Source: Paenalkalicoccus suaedae (GTDB lineage: Bacteria > Bacillota > Bacilli > Bacillales > Salisediminibacteriaceae). Taken from it: 64,000 nt of DNA. A program made the position numbers and the translations under genes. The stretch lies in NCBI RefSeq assembly GCF_006965545.2, contig NZ_CP041372.2:1178001-1242000 (forward strand), given 5' to 3'. This document shows, piece after piece, positions 1 to 9,146 of the stretch (position 1 is its first letter; each line of letters opens with the position of its first letter). The notes under the pieces are model-generated. The model was not told where the DNA came from, ran no database searches, and saw nothing but the letters and a program-made list of their open reading frames with translations.

Positions 1-57
1 TAACGCACCGGATTGTGATTCCGGCACTCGTGGGTTCAATTCCCATCAGTCGCCCCA
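1..57 (+). tRNA. tRNA-His (GTG), 5' end outside window
   Basis: The sequence has the D-arm remnant, an anticodon arm with loop TTGTGAT (anticodon GTG), a T-arm with GGGTTCAATTCCC and an encoded CCA end at 55-57. The first part of the gene lies before base 1. It is the first visible member of a tandem tRNA cluster. Confidence 0.9.
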
Positions 58-81
58 TTTTAAACTTACTATCATTTATAT

Positions 82-156
82 AGGGCTATAGCCAAGCGGT
101 AAGGCATCGGATTTTGATTCCGTGACTCGCAGGTTCGAATCCTGCTAGCCCTGCCA
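82..156 (+). tRNA. tRNA-Gln (TTG)
   Basis: A full cloverleaf can be drawn. The acceptor AGGGCTA pairs with TAGCCCT, the anticodon loop TTTTGAT carries anticodon TTG, the T-arm has GGTTCGAATCC, and CCA is encoded. The spacer to the previous tRNA is 24 bases. Confidence 0.93.
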
Positions 157-163
157 TTTTTTT

Positions 164-238
164 GCGGAAATAGCTCAGTGGTAGAGCACCACCTTGCCAA
201 GGTGGGGGTCGCGGGTTCGAATCCCGTTTTCCGCTCCA
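164..238 (+). tRNA. tRNA-Gly (GCC)
   Basis: The acceptor GCGGAAA pairs with TTTCCGC, the anticodon loop CTTGCCAA reads GCC, the T-loop is GTTCGAATC, and CCA is encoded. It lies 7 bases after tRNA-Gln, consistent with processing from one transcript. Confidence 0.94.
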
Positions 239-247
239 TTTTAGTTA

Positions 248-321
<74 letters not shown>

Positions 322-353
322 ATTAAATTATGATTATGCTTCTGTTTGTAAAT

Positions 354-442
354 GCCGGGGTGGTGGAATTGGCAGACACACAGGACTTAAAATCCTGCGG
401 TAAGTGATTACCGTGCCGGTTCAAGTCCGGCCCTCGGCACCA
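354..442 (+). tRNA. tRNA-Leu (TAA)
   Basis: This is a class II tRNA of 89 nt. The acceptor GCCGGGG is followed by an anticodon stem CAGGA/TCCTG around loop CTTAAAA (anticodon TAA), a long variable arm and an encoded CCA. Confidence 0.93.
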
Positions 443-475
443 ATTAAAACTTGAATTTCTTTTACATATATCTTT

Positions 476-561
476 GCCGGAGTGGTGGAATGGCAGACAC
501 GTCGGACTCAAAATCCGATGCCTTCACGGGCGTGCGGGTTCAAGTCCCGCCTCCGGTACCA
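476..561 (+). tRNA. tRNA-Leu (CAA)
   Basis: This is a class II tRNA of 86 nt with acceptor GCCGGAG, anticodon stem TCGGA/TCCGA around loop CTCAAAA (anticodon CAA), a variable arm and an encoded CCA. It is the last tRNA of the cluster. Confidence 0.93.
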
Positions 562-573
562 TTTTACTACTAA

Positions 574-597
574 TACGACCTTTTGGGTCGTTTTTTT
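574..597 (+). terminator. Terminator of the tRNA cluster
   Basis: The hairpin ACGACC-TTTT-GGGTCGT is followed by a T7 run directly after the last tRNA. Confidence 0.85.
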
Positions 598-679
598 ATT
601 GTCTTTTTGAGATAATAACTTATAGAAAAGCTGAAGCAACAAAACATAAATCACATTTTAGAAGGGAGGACGGTATTAA

Positions 680-1804
680 ATGAATGAAACGCTCAAACAA
701 GAGATTGTTGCATATAGTAAAAAGATTGGTATTGATAAAATTGGCTTTGCTACTGCAGATCCGTTTCAACTTATGAAAGAACGTTTAAAAACGCAACAGG
801 AATCTGGACTTCAATCTGGATTTGAAAAAGGAACCATCGACGAGCGAACGGAGCCATCGCAGCTCTTGCCAGAAGCGAAAACAATTATTTCTATTGCCGT
901 TGCTTACCCTTCTAAAATGAAGAATGCTCCTAAAAGTGTTCGCGGGGATCGAAAGGGTATTTTTTGCCGAGCTTCCTGGGGAGAAGACTATCATCATGTG
1001 TTACGGCGTCGTTTAGATAAATTAGAGCAATTTATTTTATCTAAAGTACCTGATGCAAAATGCGCCTCTATGGTTGATACGGGAGAACTAATTGACCGTG
1101 CCGTAGCTGAACGAGCAGGTATAGGATGGAGTGCTAAAAACTGCGCTATTATTACTCCTGAGTTTGGATCTTATGTCTACTTAGGAGACATGATCACTAC
1201 GATTCCATTAGAACCAGATGTTGCAATGGAGGATCAGTGCGGAAGTTGCAATAAATGTATAGATGCTTGTCCGACTGGAGCGCTTCTTGAGGGAGGGAAA
1301 CTTGACGCAAAAAAATGTGTCGCTTTTCTCACACAAACTAAGGATGTATTACCGGTGGAGTTCCGAAAAAAGCTTGGTAACAGGTTATACGGATGTGATA
1401 CGTGCCAAGTAGTGTGTCCTAAAAATAAAGGCGTAGATGAGCACAGGCACGAAGAACTAGAACCAGATCCTGAGTTAGTGAAGCCATCTTTAATTCCTCT
1501 TCTTACTATGTCCAATCGAGATTTTAAGGCAAAGTATGGGTATATGTCAGGTTCTTGGCGTGGGAAAAAACCTATTCAGCGCAATGCTATTTTAGCTTTA
1601 GGTAATTTTAAGGATGCCTATGCATTGGAAGACTTAAAAAAAGTTGCCTTGGAGGATCCAAGACCTGATATTCGAGCAACTGCTATATGGTCCATCGCTC
1701 AAATTGACCAATCTGAAAATACGATGATATTTTTACGAGAGCTTAGAGAAACATGTAATGAGTCCATTATGATTGATGAGCTCGATGCTATATTTTCATC
1801 ATAA
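680..1804 (+). CDS. queG: Epoxyqueuosine reductase QueG
   Basis: It catalyses the last step of queuosine synthesis, reducing epoxyqueuosine in the tRNA wobble position; it is a cytoplasmic, cobalamin-dependent iron-sulfur enzyme. Two [4Fe-4S] cysteine sets are visible: C187-x2-C190-x2-C193-x3-C197P and C239-x2-C242-x3-C246P, with C213 between them. The family acidic residue sits in MVDTGEL (D133). The last 80 or so residues resemble HEAT-like repeats, as in other Bacillus members. The length of 374 aa is normal. A GGGAGGA site precedes the ATG at 680. It opens the same gene order as B. subtilis yhbA-yhbB-trmL, with ogt inserted 25 bases downstream. Confidence 0.96.
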   Translation: MNETLKQEIVAYSKKIGIDKIGFATADPFQLMKERLKTQQESGLQSGFEKGTIDERTEPSQLLPEAKTIISIAVAYPSKMKNAPKSVRGDRKGIFCRASWGEDYHHVLRRRLDKLEQFILSKVPDAKCASMVDTGELIDRAVAERAGIGWSAKNCAIITPEFGSYVYLGDMITTIPLEPDVAMEDQCGSCNKCIDACPTGALLEGGKLDAKKCVAFLTQTKDVLPVEFRKKLGNRLYGCDTCQVVCPKNKGVDEHRHEELEPDPELVKPSLIPLLTMSNRDFKAKYGYMSGSWRGKKPIQRNAILALGNFKDAYALEDLKKVALEDPRPDIRATAIWSIAQIDQSENTMIFLRELRETCNESIMIDELDAIFSS

Positions 1805-1829
1805 AAAGGGGTAAAAGGGAGAGAAGTTT

Positions 1830-2342
1830 ATGTCAGTCAAACTCGCCTATACAGAGATCTCATCGCCGATCGGTGTATTAACGGTTGTCGGATCGGACAA
1901 TGCGTTGCACTATATTGAATTTGGAGAAGCGAAGGATGCTCATCAGAGTATTACTAGAAAGAGTCGAGCTCGCAATGAAGGGATTGATTTATACGAATCG
2001 AGAGAGGCGTTAACTAACAGTATAGAGCAGCTAGAGGCTTATTTTAATCATGAGTTAAGAGCATTCGAGCTTGAACTGCACTATCATGGTACGCCATTTC
2101 AAAAGCTTGTGTGGGAGGCAGTCAGCTCGATTCCTTTTGGGGAAACAAGGTCATATAAAGACATTGCTCAACAAATAGGTGCTCCTAAGGCTGTGCGAGC
2201 AGTAGGAGGGGCCAACAATAAAAATCCTATTCCAATAGTTGTTCCATGTCACCGAGTTATTGGATCAAATGGTTCTATGGTAGGCTATGGAGGCGGGTTA
2301 CCAATAAAAGAACACCTCTTAAAAATGGAAGGGTCTATTTAG
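1830..2342 (+). CDS. ogt: Methylated-DNA--[protein]-cysteine methyltransferase
   Basis: It repairs O6-alkylguanine by irreversible transfer of the alkyl group to its own cysteine. The active-site motif PCHRVIG places the acceptor at C140. The helix-turn-helix segment SYKDIAQQIGAPKAVRAVGGA and the C-terminal GYGGGLPIKEHLL segment are typical. The length of 170 aa fits the family, with an N-terminal ribonuclease-H-like region. It starts 25 bases after queG behind AAGGGAGAG and is probably cotranscribed with it. Ogt and AdaB-type paralogues cannot be told apart from sequence alone. Confidence 0.93.
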   Translation: MSVKLAYTEISSPIGVLTVVGSDNALHYIEFGEAKDAHQSITRKSRARNEGIDLYESREALTNSIEQLEAYFNHELRAFELELHYHGTPFQKLVWEAVSSIPFGETRSYKDIAQQIGAPKAVRAVGGANNKNPIPIVVPCHRVIGSNGSMVGYGGGLPIKEHLLKMEGSI

Positions 2343-2395
2343 AGAGGTGGCACCATATTCTAAAGAAGATATCGTGAAGGATGGAGGGCACATCC

Positions 2396-3190
2396 ATGTT
2401 TTCTTTAGAGACATATTTAAAAGATAAATACAGGCGGCAGATGCAGGTAGAGTCCAAGGGCTGGATCAAGCATGATGTCCATGTAGACGTTCTTAAGCAT
2501 CTCCTGATCGAAGATAGAGAGTATGTGGAATGTCTTGTACATGAAGTAAAGGTTCGAATGGAACATGATCACGTCTATATGGAACAGCAAAAGATCCATC
2601 GTGCGGTTATTGTAGAGAAGGATCAGGTGCTGGACGATTATGAAGTCATTTCATCAAATATAGAGGTAGAGATGGAGCCAAAAGACAGACAAGATCCACT
2701 TGAACGAGTCTATTATGATCGAGTGAAGGCAGTTCAGTATGCGGAGATGTGGTGGGATGGACGAAATCCTCAGTACCATGCTTTTACAAATGACTGTACG
2801 AACTTTATCTCGCAGTGCTTAAGAGCTGGTGGTGCGCCGATGAGGGGGATGCCTTCTCGTGAGCAGGGATGGTGGTACGATGGCAACCTCTGGAGTTTTA
2901 GCTGGTCAGTAGCCCATAGTATGATGTGGTATTTAAAGAGCTCACGCACTGGTCTTAGGGCATCTGAGAAGCAAGATGTTAGGGAGCTCTCAGAGGGAGA
3001 TATCATTTGTTATGATTTTGATGGAAATGGCCGCTTTCAGCATACGACGATTATTGTCGCCTTTACAGCCGACGGGGAAGCGTTAGTAAACGCGCATACC
3101 TCTGATAGTAGGATGAGACACTGGAGCTACGAGGATTCGACTGCTTGGACCGAAAATTGTCGCTATGTATTTTTTCATATAGAAGATTAA
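2396..3190 (+). CDS. YhbB-like protein with amidase-type domain
   Basis: The C-terminal half carries the papain-like signature of the putative amidase (amidase_6) family: [11 protein letters not shown] with a candidate nucleophilic cysteine, and later FQHTTIIV with a histidine. The N-terminal ~110 residues are charged and unassigned. No signal peptide is seen, so the protein is probably cytoplasmic or carried into the spore. B. subtilis has yhbB in the same place between queG and trmL. The upstream ATG at 2381 is in frame, but GGAGGG at 2383-2388 sits 7 bases before the ATG at 2396, so 2396 is preferred (264 aa). The substrate is unknown. Confidence 0.72.
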   Translation: MFSLETYLKDKYRRQMQVESKGWIKHDVHVDVLKHLLIEDREYVECLVHEVKVRMEHDHVYMEQQKIHRAVIVEKDQVLDDYEVISSNIEVEMEPKDRQDPLERVYYDRVKAVQYAEMWWDGRNPQYHAFTNDCTNFISQCLRAGGAPMRGMPSREQGWWYDGNLWSFSWSVAHSMMWYLKSSRTGLRASEKQDVRELSEGDIICYDFDGNGRFQHTTIIVAFTADGEALVNAHTSDSRMRHWSYEDSTAWTENCRYVFFHIED

Positions 3191-3284
3191 GTTCATACTA
3201 AGCTGTGCACGTCTTGCCTGATAGTGGTACAATACGATAGGCTACAATTTAACTGTTTAAAATTTAGAATAGAGGTGTAAGACT

Positions 3285-3758
3285 GTGCTACATGTCGTAC
3301 TTCATGAGCCGGAGATTCCTGCTAATACCGGTAACATTGCTAGAACGTGTGCAGGGACAAATACTGGACTTCACTTGATCCATCCACTAGGTTTTTCTAC
3401 AGATGATCGTATGTTAAAAAGAGCTGGCTGTGATTACTGGCCAAATGTCGACGTTCATCATTATGATGCATTTGAAGAGCTCACTGCTAAATATCCTGAC
3501 GGAGAGTTCTATTTTATCGAAACAATTGGCGAAACTAATTATACAGACGTATCATTAGCAGATAGTGAGAAGGATTACTTTTTTGTTTTTGGTAAAGAGA
3601 CAAAGGGGCTGCCTACAGCTATAACGGATAAGTATGCAGATCGTTGCCTCTTAATCCCTCAAACATCACATGTACGATCGTTGAATTTGTCCAATACAGC
3701 TGCAATCATTGTTTATGAAGCATTAAGACAACAAAGCTTTGCCCCATTAACAAAATAA
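3285..3758 (+). CDS. trmL: tRNA (cytidine/uridine-34 2'-O)-methyltransferase TrmL
   Basis: This is a SPOUT-fold enzyme that 2'-O-methylates the wobble base of certain leucine tRNAs using S-adenosylmethionine. The minimal 157-aa length, the N-terminal HEPEIPANTGNIARTC, the KETKGLP loop and the C-terminal LNLSNTAAIIVYEALRQ knot are diagnostic. The start is GTG behind AGAGGTG. It ends at a strong bidirectional terminator. Two tRNA-Leu genes (TAA and CAA anticodons) lie 3 kb upstream, although the enzyme acts in trans. Confidence 0.95.
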   Translation: MLHVVLHEPEIPANTGNIARTCAGTNTGLHLIHPLGFSTDDRMLKRAGCDYWPNVDVHHYDAFEELTAKYPDGEFYFIETIGETNYTDVSLADSEKDYFFVFGKETKGLPTAITDKYADRCLLIPQTSHVRSLNLSNTAAIIVYEALRQQSFAPLTK

Positions 3759-3799
3759 AAAAAGCCCCTGTGAACGGATGTTCATAAGGGCTTTTTTTA
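3755..3799. terminator. Bidirectional terminator, trmL / 29-aa membrane peptide
   Basis: AAAAAAAGCCCCTGTGAAC pairs with GTTCATAAGGGCTTTTTTT. There are A and T tracts on both flanks, so it can stop transcription from both convergent genes. Confidence 0.85.
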
Positions 3800-3889
3800 T
3801 TAATTTTTATGCGGATTTGAATCGTATCCTGCAGTAAAAATAGCTAATAGGAATACGGCACAAACGCCGAGAATTAGAGCTAGTCCCAT
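3800..3889 (-). CDS. Small single-span membrane peptide (29 aa)
   Basis: The reading frame starts at ATG 3889 with an excellent GAAGGAGG site 6 bases upstream and ends with TAA abutting the shared terminator. The product begins MGLALILGVCAVFLLAIF and ends AGYDSNPHKN: one hydrophobic helix of about 18 residues and a short polar tail. This is typical of the tiny, usually unannotated membrane peptides of Bacillus. No function is recognised. Support is the ribosome site, the helix and its own terminator. Confidence 0.6.
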   Translation of the reverse strand: MGLALILGVCAVFLLAIFTAGYDSNPHKN

Positions 3890-3969
3890 ATTGCTACCTC
3901 CTTCAAGGTTGTCTTTACTCAATATACCATTATTTCTATATAAAAAAAAGCACTACAGTGCGAGTAACT

Positions 3970-3997
3970 TTGAATTTAATGTGTCGTATCGTATAAT
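3970..3997 (+). promoter_or_regulatory. Sigma-A promoter of the monooxygenase gene
   Basis: TTGAAT at 3970-3975, a 16-base spacer and a perfect TATAAT at 3992-3997, ending 29 bases before the ATG at 4027. Confidence 0.6.
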
Positions 3998-4026
3998 GAC
4001 AGCATAAACGCATAGGGGGTTTTCGT

Positions 4027-4332
4027 ATGTATGTTGTGATGAATCAGCTACACGTACCAGTTGAGGGCAGAGAGAATGTGGCTAATCGCTTTGCAAACAG
4101 CGGAGAAAAGATGAAGGGAATAAACGGTTGTTTAGACTTCATGTTTTTACATCCAGAGGACGAGTCTCATTATCCAGTCGTTCTTACAAAATGGGAGTCG
4201 AAAGAAGATTACCTTGCCTGGATACATAGTGATGAATTTGTAAATTCGCATAAACAGCGTCGAGATAATTTAGATAAGAGTCCTACTCAAAGTAATGAAA
4301 TATTTGCTTATGAAGTAAAGCATTCTATTTAA
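4027..4332 (+). CDS. Antibiotic biosynthesis monooxygenase (ABM) domain protein, haem-oxygenase-like
   Basis: The 101-aa single-domain protein has the ABM dimeric alpha-beta-barrel pattern: an N-terminal strand MYVVMNQLHV, a central GCLDFMFLHP strand and WESKEDYLAWIHSDEF. This layout is shared with the IsdG/HmoA haem-degrading monooxygenases of Firmicutes. The assignment to haem degradation is inferred; other ABM proteins act on quinols or have unknown roles. It stands alone, with its own promoter and terminator. Confidence 0.75.
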   Translation: MYVVMNQLHVPVEGRENVANRFANSGEKMKGINGCLDFMFLHPEDESHYPVVLTKWESKEDYLAWIHSDEFVNSHKQRRDNLDKSPTQSNEIFAYEVKHSI

Positions 4333-4345
4333 GCTAAGGTTTTTT

Positions 4346-4384
4346 GAAGACATGCCATGATAAAGAAGGCATGTCTTCTTTCTT
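4346..4384 (+). terminator. Terminator of the monooxygenase gene
   Basis: The perfect 11-bp stem GAAGACATGCC/GGCATGTCTTC is followed by TTTCTTC. Confidence 0.75.
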
Positions 4385-4421
4385 CGTTCAACAAAAGTCT
4401 CTGCTATTATGGATGAATCCT

Positions 4422-4430
4422 TGCTATAAT
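4422..4430 (+). promoter_or_regulatory. Extended -10 promoter upstream of yufK
   Basis: TGCTATAAT (TG-N-TATAAT) lies 37 bases before the ATG at 4468. No good -35 box is seen at the normal spacing. Confidence 0.4.
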
Positions 4431-4467
4431 AAAAGAGATTCTTTACAGAAGGTAGGAGATTTACCGC

Positions 4468-5025
4468 ATGCGTAATGCTTATTTAACAAGTCATTTTCCA
4501 CTTATATCGATTATTCTTTTTAGTTTATCGTTTTCTATCTATACAGTAAATCTGTCTACCGCATACTTACAAGAGATTGGCTTATATAGTGGAATGGTAG
4601 AATTTTTCTCGGAGAGAGGTATTCTTCTAACGCTATTATTTGTTTTATGGTTATTTTACTTTATGCTCTTTGCAGCATTAAAGCTTATCGCAGATACAAT
4701 TAACGAGCTTTCTTTATTGTTTTTCTCTAAGGACGAAGAGGGTGTTGGTTTAAGAAGTATTAGGCGAGGCTCTTGGTTCTTTTTAATAGGCAGTATCGCT
4801 TCTCTTGTTGCAATAGTGGACTTACTAGCATTAGTTGCGACTTTTACGATAGCAAGCTTTTTATACTTTATTTATTTCTTGTATCGCGTTAGTGATTCAC
4901 TCGGCGCAATGGCATTATTTGGACTTGTTTTTTTCCATCTATTCTTTTGGTTTAGCTTTGTACTAGCTATCGGCTATTCAGTCTTACGACTATATAATAG
5001 CGTTATTGCTAGTCTGCCACTCTGA
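4468..5025 (+). CDS. yufK: YufK-like (DUF5366) membrane protein
   Basis: This 185-aa very hydrophobic protein has about four to five membrane segments (near residues 10-30, 48-75, 105-130, 132-145 and 150-175) and a short charged loop SKDEEGVGLRSIRR. B. subtilis yufK has the same length, and its neighbourhood includes pbpD. The adjacency with a PbpD homologue here (convergent, sharing a terminator) supports orthology. The molecular function is unknown. Confidence 0.62.
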   Translation: MRNAYLTSHFPLISIILFSLSFSIYTVNLSTAYLQEIGLYSGMVEFFSERGILLTLLFVLWLFYFMLFAALKLIADTINELSLLFFSKDEEGVGLRSIRRGSWFFLIGSIASLVAIVDLLALVATFTIASFLYFIYFLYRVSDSLGAMALFGLVFFHLFFWFSFVLAIGYSVLRLYNSVIASLPL

Positions 5026-5031
5026 CCACAT

Positions 5032-5078
5032 AAAAAAGCACCATTGGCTCTTTACGAGAAGCCTATGGTGCTTTTTTT
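5032..5078. terminator. Bidirectional terminator, yufK / pbpD
   Basis: AAAAAAGCACCATTGGC pairs with GCCTATGGTGCTTTTTTT. It lies between the convergent stop codons and overlaps the pbpD stop. Confidence 0.82.
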
Positions 5079-6942
5079 AAAATCCACGAACGAGCTGATT
5101 CCAAAGCCTCGTATGGAGTTGACCGCTACTTTCTGACTGCAATGGTGTTGGTTGATCTTGACCAATCCATAGCCCTACTGTATGGGCCTCTGTTGCCCCG
5201 ACAAACCATAGGTCATGATAGGTGTTAGTTGTACCGGTTTTGCCGCCTACATAGCCTGCAACGCCTCTACCGGCCTCTCTACCCGTCCCTCTATTTACAT
5301 TCTCCTGCATCATTCGCTTAATTTGCGTAGCCGTATCGGCTGAATAAACAGCTTTTGGAGACTTTGACCAGCTGTATAGCTCATTCCCCTCTAAATCAAC
5401 GACTCGTTTAATAGCTCTTGGAGAGAGATAATTTCCTTCTGTTTGAAAAACGGTATAAGCCTGCGTCATTTCATTAACACTCATCCCATTTGTGAAGCCA
5501 CCAAGCGCCGCTGGTAATCTATAATCATCATTAACAATAGAGCTAAAATCGAATTGATTTAAGTAGGAGAACCCACTATCAATGCCAATTGAATCAAGCA
5601 TTCTTACGGCAGCCGTATTATAGGACTGGACAAATGCTTGTTCCATGGTGACAAGTCCATACACGCCCCCTCCAAAGTTTGTAGGCGAATATCCATTGCG
5701 ACTAAAAGGTCCAGCATCCACAATGGATGTTCTCGTTTGGCCAGTAGCCTCGATGAAAGGTGCGAATGATAGAAGTGGTTTGATTGCAGAACCTGGCTGT
5801 CTTTTTGCCTGATAGCCTCGATGGAAATCAAATTTACGATAGTTTTTACCTCCCGTAAGAGCAACGATTTCGTTTGATTGGTGGTCGACAACAGAAGCGG
5901 CAGCTTCTACAGGAGATCCATCCAAACGGGTATTAATTGTCGTCACGAGATGACGTTGGATTTGTTGATCTAATGCTGTTTCAATCGTTACTCCTGCTCG
6001 TAAGATTGTCTGCCTGCGTTCTCGGATTGTTTCGTTTATGGCTTCGCGTGCTTCTGGAGTTGTTGCCTGCTTCAGCTGATCTCTATATCCTTCTGACTCA
6101 GCAATCAACGCATCTAACTCATGATAAATATAGGTCACATAGTCAGGGTATTCATCAACCTTCTCCTTTGACGAAAATACAATCGATTCCTGCAGCGCAG
6201 CGTCTCTTTCCTCTTCAGCGATAAAACCTTCGTTTAGCATTCGATTTAACATAAATTCTTTTCTGGAATGGGTATTATCTTCGTTTGTAAGAGGGTTATA
6301 GACAGTTGGATTATTTGGAATAGCACCTAAAAATGCTGTTTCTGCCAATGTCAGATCATGCACGGACTTGGAGAAATAATACTGACTTGCAGCTTCAAAT
6401 CCGTAAACGCCATTAGCAAAGTAAATGGTATTTATATAAAGCTCAAGAATATCCTCTTTCGACATTTCACGCTCTAACTGATACGCGTAAAGAAGCTCCG
6501 TAATTTTACGCTCATACGATTGCTCATGAGATAAATATAAGTTGCGTGCAACCTGTTGGGTGATGGTACTTGCCCCTTGTTCAATCCCATCACTTTGCAA
6601 ATTAACAATGAGCGCTCTTGCAATGCCGCTTACGTCAAAGCCTTCATGCTCATAAAAAAGCTTATCTTCAACGGCTATAAATAAGTCGATCATGGATTGT
6701 GGAATGTCGTCATACTCAATAAATACGCGATTTTGATCCGAATAAATGTCGGAAATGATATTCCCATTACGGTCTGTCATGACGCTGTTAGCGGGCAAAT
6801 CAATCTCTGTAAAACGAATTTGTTCATCTAACACCTCATGTAATGTCTGAGCAGAAGAGAGTTCTTTTGACGTTTGAGTAAATAAAAGAAAGAATGTCCC
6901 TATAAAAAAGACAGTTAAAAGTGATCCGGCAAACAGCCTCAT
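5077..6942 (-). CDS. pbpD: Class A penicillin-binding protein (PBP4-type)
   Basis: This is a bifunctional cell-wall synthase with an N-terminal membrane anchor (MRLFAGSLLTVFFIGTFFLLF) and an extracellular body. The glycosyltransferase-51 motifs are visible: EDKLFYEHEGFD, QGASTITQQVARN and ELYINTIYFANGVYG. The transpeptidase motifs are PGSAIK (SxxK), SYN (SxN) and KTGTTN. The frame is open to 7017, but the ATG at 6942 has AAGGTAGGAA upstream and gives 621 aa, close to the 624 aa of B. subtilis PbpD. It diverges from prkA and ends at the terminator shared with yufK. Confidence 0.92.
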   Translation of the reverse strand: MRLFAGSLLTVFFIGTFFLLFTQTSKELSSAQTLHEVLDEQIRFTEIDLPANSVMTDRNGNIISDIYSDQNRVFIEYDDIPQSMIDLFIAVEDKLFYEHEGFDVSGIARALIVNLQSDGIEQGASTITQQVARNLYLSHEQSYERKITELLYAYQLEREMSKEDILELYINTIYFANGVYGFEAASQYYFSKSVHDLTLAETAFLGAIPNNPTVYNPLTNEDNTHSRKEFMLNRMLNEGFIAEEERDAALQESIVFSSKEKVDEYPDYVTYIYHELDALIAESEGYRDQLKQATTPEAREAINETIRERRQTILRAGVTIETALDQQIQRHLVTTINTRLDGSPVEAAASVVDHQSNEIVALTGGKNYRKFDFHRGYQAKRQPGSAIKPLLSFAPFIEATGQTRTSIVDAGPFSRNGYSPTNFGGGVYGLVTMEQAFVQSYNTAAVRMLDSIGIDSGFSYLNQFDFSSIVNDDYRLPAALGGFTNGMSVNEMTQAYTVFQTEGNYLSPRAIKRVVDLEGNELYSWSKSPKAVYSADTATQIKRMMQENVNRGTGREAGRGVAGYVGGKTGTTNTYHDLWFVGATEAHTVGLWIGQDQPTPLQSESSGQLHTRLWNQLVRGF

Positions 6943-7052
6943 AGCATTTCCTACCTTTTTAGTTATTAGTTTTAGTTTACTTCTTATTTTCGTGCGTGAA
7001 AAGTAAAACTCGCGCATAGGCTGAATTATACTTGTCTAAGAAGGAGGCACAT

Positions 7053-8945
7053 ATGGATATTATTGAACAAATTTCTCACTATAGAGAGGTAAACGAGAAG
7101 CTGAAGTGGGAAGGAACCTTCTCTGAATACTTAGAGCTCATAAAAGAACATCCTCATGTCGCTCAAACCGCTCATGCTCGCGTGTACAATATGATTAAAG
7201 ATGCAGGGATAAAGGAAGACGGCAAAAAATCGTATCAGTTTTTTGAGGAGGGTATCTTCGGATTAGAAGACAGTCTAGAGAGACTTATCGAAGAATATTT
7301 TCATTCAGCAGCAAAAAGGCTTGACGTAAAGAAGCGGATTTTATTATTAATGGGGCCGGTCAGCGGAGGGAAATCAACGATCGTGAGTATGCTTAAACGT
7401 GGTCTAGAGGAATATTCAAGGACGGATAACGGAGCAGTTTATGCGATTAAAGGATGCCCCATGCATGAAGACCCGCTGCACTTAATACCATTCCATTTGC
7501 GTGAGCAGTTTTTTGAGAGCTATGGAATTAAAGTAGAAGGGGCGTTATCTCCGCTTAACCGATTACGAGTAGAGCAAGAATATGATGGCAGGATCGAGGA
7601 TGTGATTGTGGAACGAATTTTCTTCTCCGAAGACAATCGCATTGGAATCGGAACATTTAGCCCATCAGATCCCAAATCTCAGGATATTGCTGATTTAACA
7701 GGGTCCATTGATTTTTCAACTATAGCTGAATTTGGATCTGAATCAGATCCTCGTGCTTACCGCTTTGATGGAGAGTTAAACAAAGCTAATAGAGGATTAA
7801 TGGAATTCCAAGAAATGCTTAAGTGTGATGAAAAGTTCCTGTGGCACCTGCTCTCCTTAACGCAAGAAGGGAATTTTAAGGCAGGACGATTTGCACTTAT
7901 ATCTGCAGACGAACTGATCATTGCTCATACGAATGAAGCGGAATACCGGTCGTTTATTGCTAATAACAAAAATGAGGCGCTTCACTCGCGTATGATCGTC
8001 ATGCCAGTACCTTATAATCTAAAAGTATCTGCAGAAGAAAAAATATACGAGAAAATGATTAAGCAATCAGATATAGCCTCCGTACACATTGCGCCGCATG
8101 CATTACGTATAGCAGCCATGTTTAGTGTACTAACAAGACTCAAGGAATCAAAAAAACATAAAGTCGATGTGATGAAAAAGCTCAAGCTATATGATGGTCA
8201 GAGTATAGAGGGCTTTCACCAACAGGATGTTGTTGAACTTAAACGAGAGTTTGCTGATGAAGGGATGAGTGGCATTGATCCTCGCTACGTCATAAATAGA
8301 ATTTCATCCGCAATTATTCGCAACAATTTAACGTCTATTCATGCGCTAGATATTCTTCGTTCACTAAAAGACGGCCTTAATCAGCATGCGTCTATCAAAG
8401 AAGAGGATAAAGAAGACTATCTCCAATTTATTACATTAGCGCGTAAAGAATATGACGATCTTGCAAAGCGCGAGGTTCAAAAAGCATTTGTTTACTCTTA
8501 TGAGGAATCCGCTAAAACACTTCTTAATAATTATTTAGATAACGTAGAGGCGTATTGTAATAAAAATAAGCTCCATGATCCACTTACTGGAGAGGAGTTG
8601 CATCCAGATGAGAAACTAATGCGGTCCATCGAAGAGCAAATTGGCGTATCAGAAAACGCAAAGAAAGCTTTTAGAGAAGAAATTCTTATACGCATCTCAG
8701 CATTTGCACGAAAAGGGAAGCGATTTGAGTATGAGTCGCATGAGAGGCTAAAGGAAGCTATACAAAAAAAGCTGTTTGCTGATTTAAAGGATGTAGTTAA
8801 GATTACGACATCCTCGGCTACACCAGACGAATCGCAGCTAAAGCGAATTAATGAGGTTATTGCTAGGTTAGTTGATGAGCACGGTTATACATCACGTTCA
8901 GCGAATGATCTATTAAAATATGTAGGAAGTTTATTAAACCGCTAA
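7053..8945 (+). CDS. prkA: Serine protein kinase PrkA
   Basis: PrkA is an AAA+ ATPase-domain protein with serine kinase activity, linked in Bacillus to sporulation and in enterobacteria (YeaG) to nitrogen and stress responses. The Walker A motif GPVSGGKST is at residues 101-109, and the C-terminal third contains the PrkA kinase-like domain. The ATG at 7053 with AAGGAGG is preferred over the in-frame TTG at 7032, giving 630 aa against 631 in B. subtilis. Its family partners yhbH and spoVR are in this window but not adjacent. Confidence 0.95.
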   Translation: MDIIEQISHYREVNEKLKWEGTFSEYLELIKEHPHVAQTAHARVYNMIKDAGIKEDGKKSYQFFEEGIFGLEDSLERLIEEYFHSAAKRLDVKKRILLLMGPVSGGKSTIVSMLKRGLEEYSRTDNGAVYAIKGCPMHEDPLHLIPFHLREQFFESYGIKVEGALSPLNRLRVEQEYDGRIEDVIVERIFFSEDNRIGIGTFSPSDPKSQDIADLTGSIDFSTIAEFGSESDPRAYRFDGELNKANRGLMEFQEMLKCDEKFLWHLLSLTQEGNFKAGRFALISADELIIAHTNEAEYRSFIANNKNEALHSRMIVMPVPYNLKVSAEEKIYEKMIKQSDIASVHIAPHALRIAAMFSVLTRLKESKKHKVDVMKKLKLYDGQSIEGFHQQDVVELKREFADEGMSGIDPRYVINRISSAIIRNNLTSIHALDILRSLKDGLNQHASIKEEDKEDYLQFITLARKEYDDLAKREVQKAFVYSYEESAKTLLNNYLDNVEAYCNKNKLHDPLTGEELHPDEKLMRSIEEQIGVSENAKKAFREEILIRISAFARKGKRFEYESHERLKEAIQKKLFADLKDVVKITTSSATPDESQLKRINEVIARLVDEHGYTSRSANDLLKYVGSLLNR

Positions 8946-8955
8946 TTGGTTGTTA

Positions 8956-8993
8956 GCAAAAAGCCTATACACAATGGTGTATAGGCTTTTTGC
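8956..8993 (+). terminator. Terminator of prkA
   Basis: A perfect 17-bp stem, GCAAAAAGCCTATACAC with GTGTATAGGCTTTTTGC. Confidence 0.8.
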
Positions 8994-9063
8994 GTTGTAC
9001 AAATTTTTAGATCAATCACACTGATATGACAATGTTACAGAATGATTAAATAATAGGATGACC

Positions 9064-9088
9064 GTTTAAAACTGATCCTTTCGGGCTA
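9064..9088 (+). promoter_or_regulatory. Sigma-B-like promoter of signal peptidase gene
   Basis: GTTTAA, a 13-base spacer and GGGCTA. This compares with the general-stress consensus GTTTAA-N12-14-GGGTAT. It lies 59 bases before the chosen start at 9147. Assigned by motif only. Confidence 0.4.
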
Positions 9089-9146
9089 TATTATTTAATA
9101 GAACATAAAGAAAGGATGTAAGTGACATTAAATGGAGGAACCTAAT

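Noticed and set aside
323-683. Open frames 323-511 (minus) and 474-683 (plus)
   Set aside because: They run across tRNA-Leu genes and a terminator and have no ribosome site.
5604-6224. Frames opposite and inside pbpD
   Set aside because: Shadow frames of the pbpD coding region with no ribosome site and biased composition.
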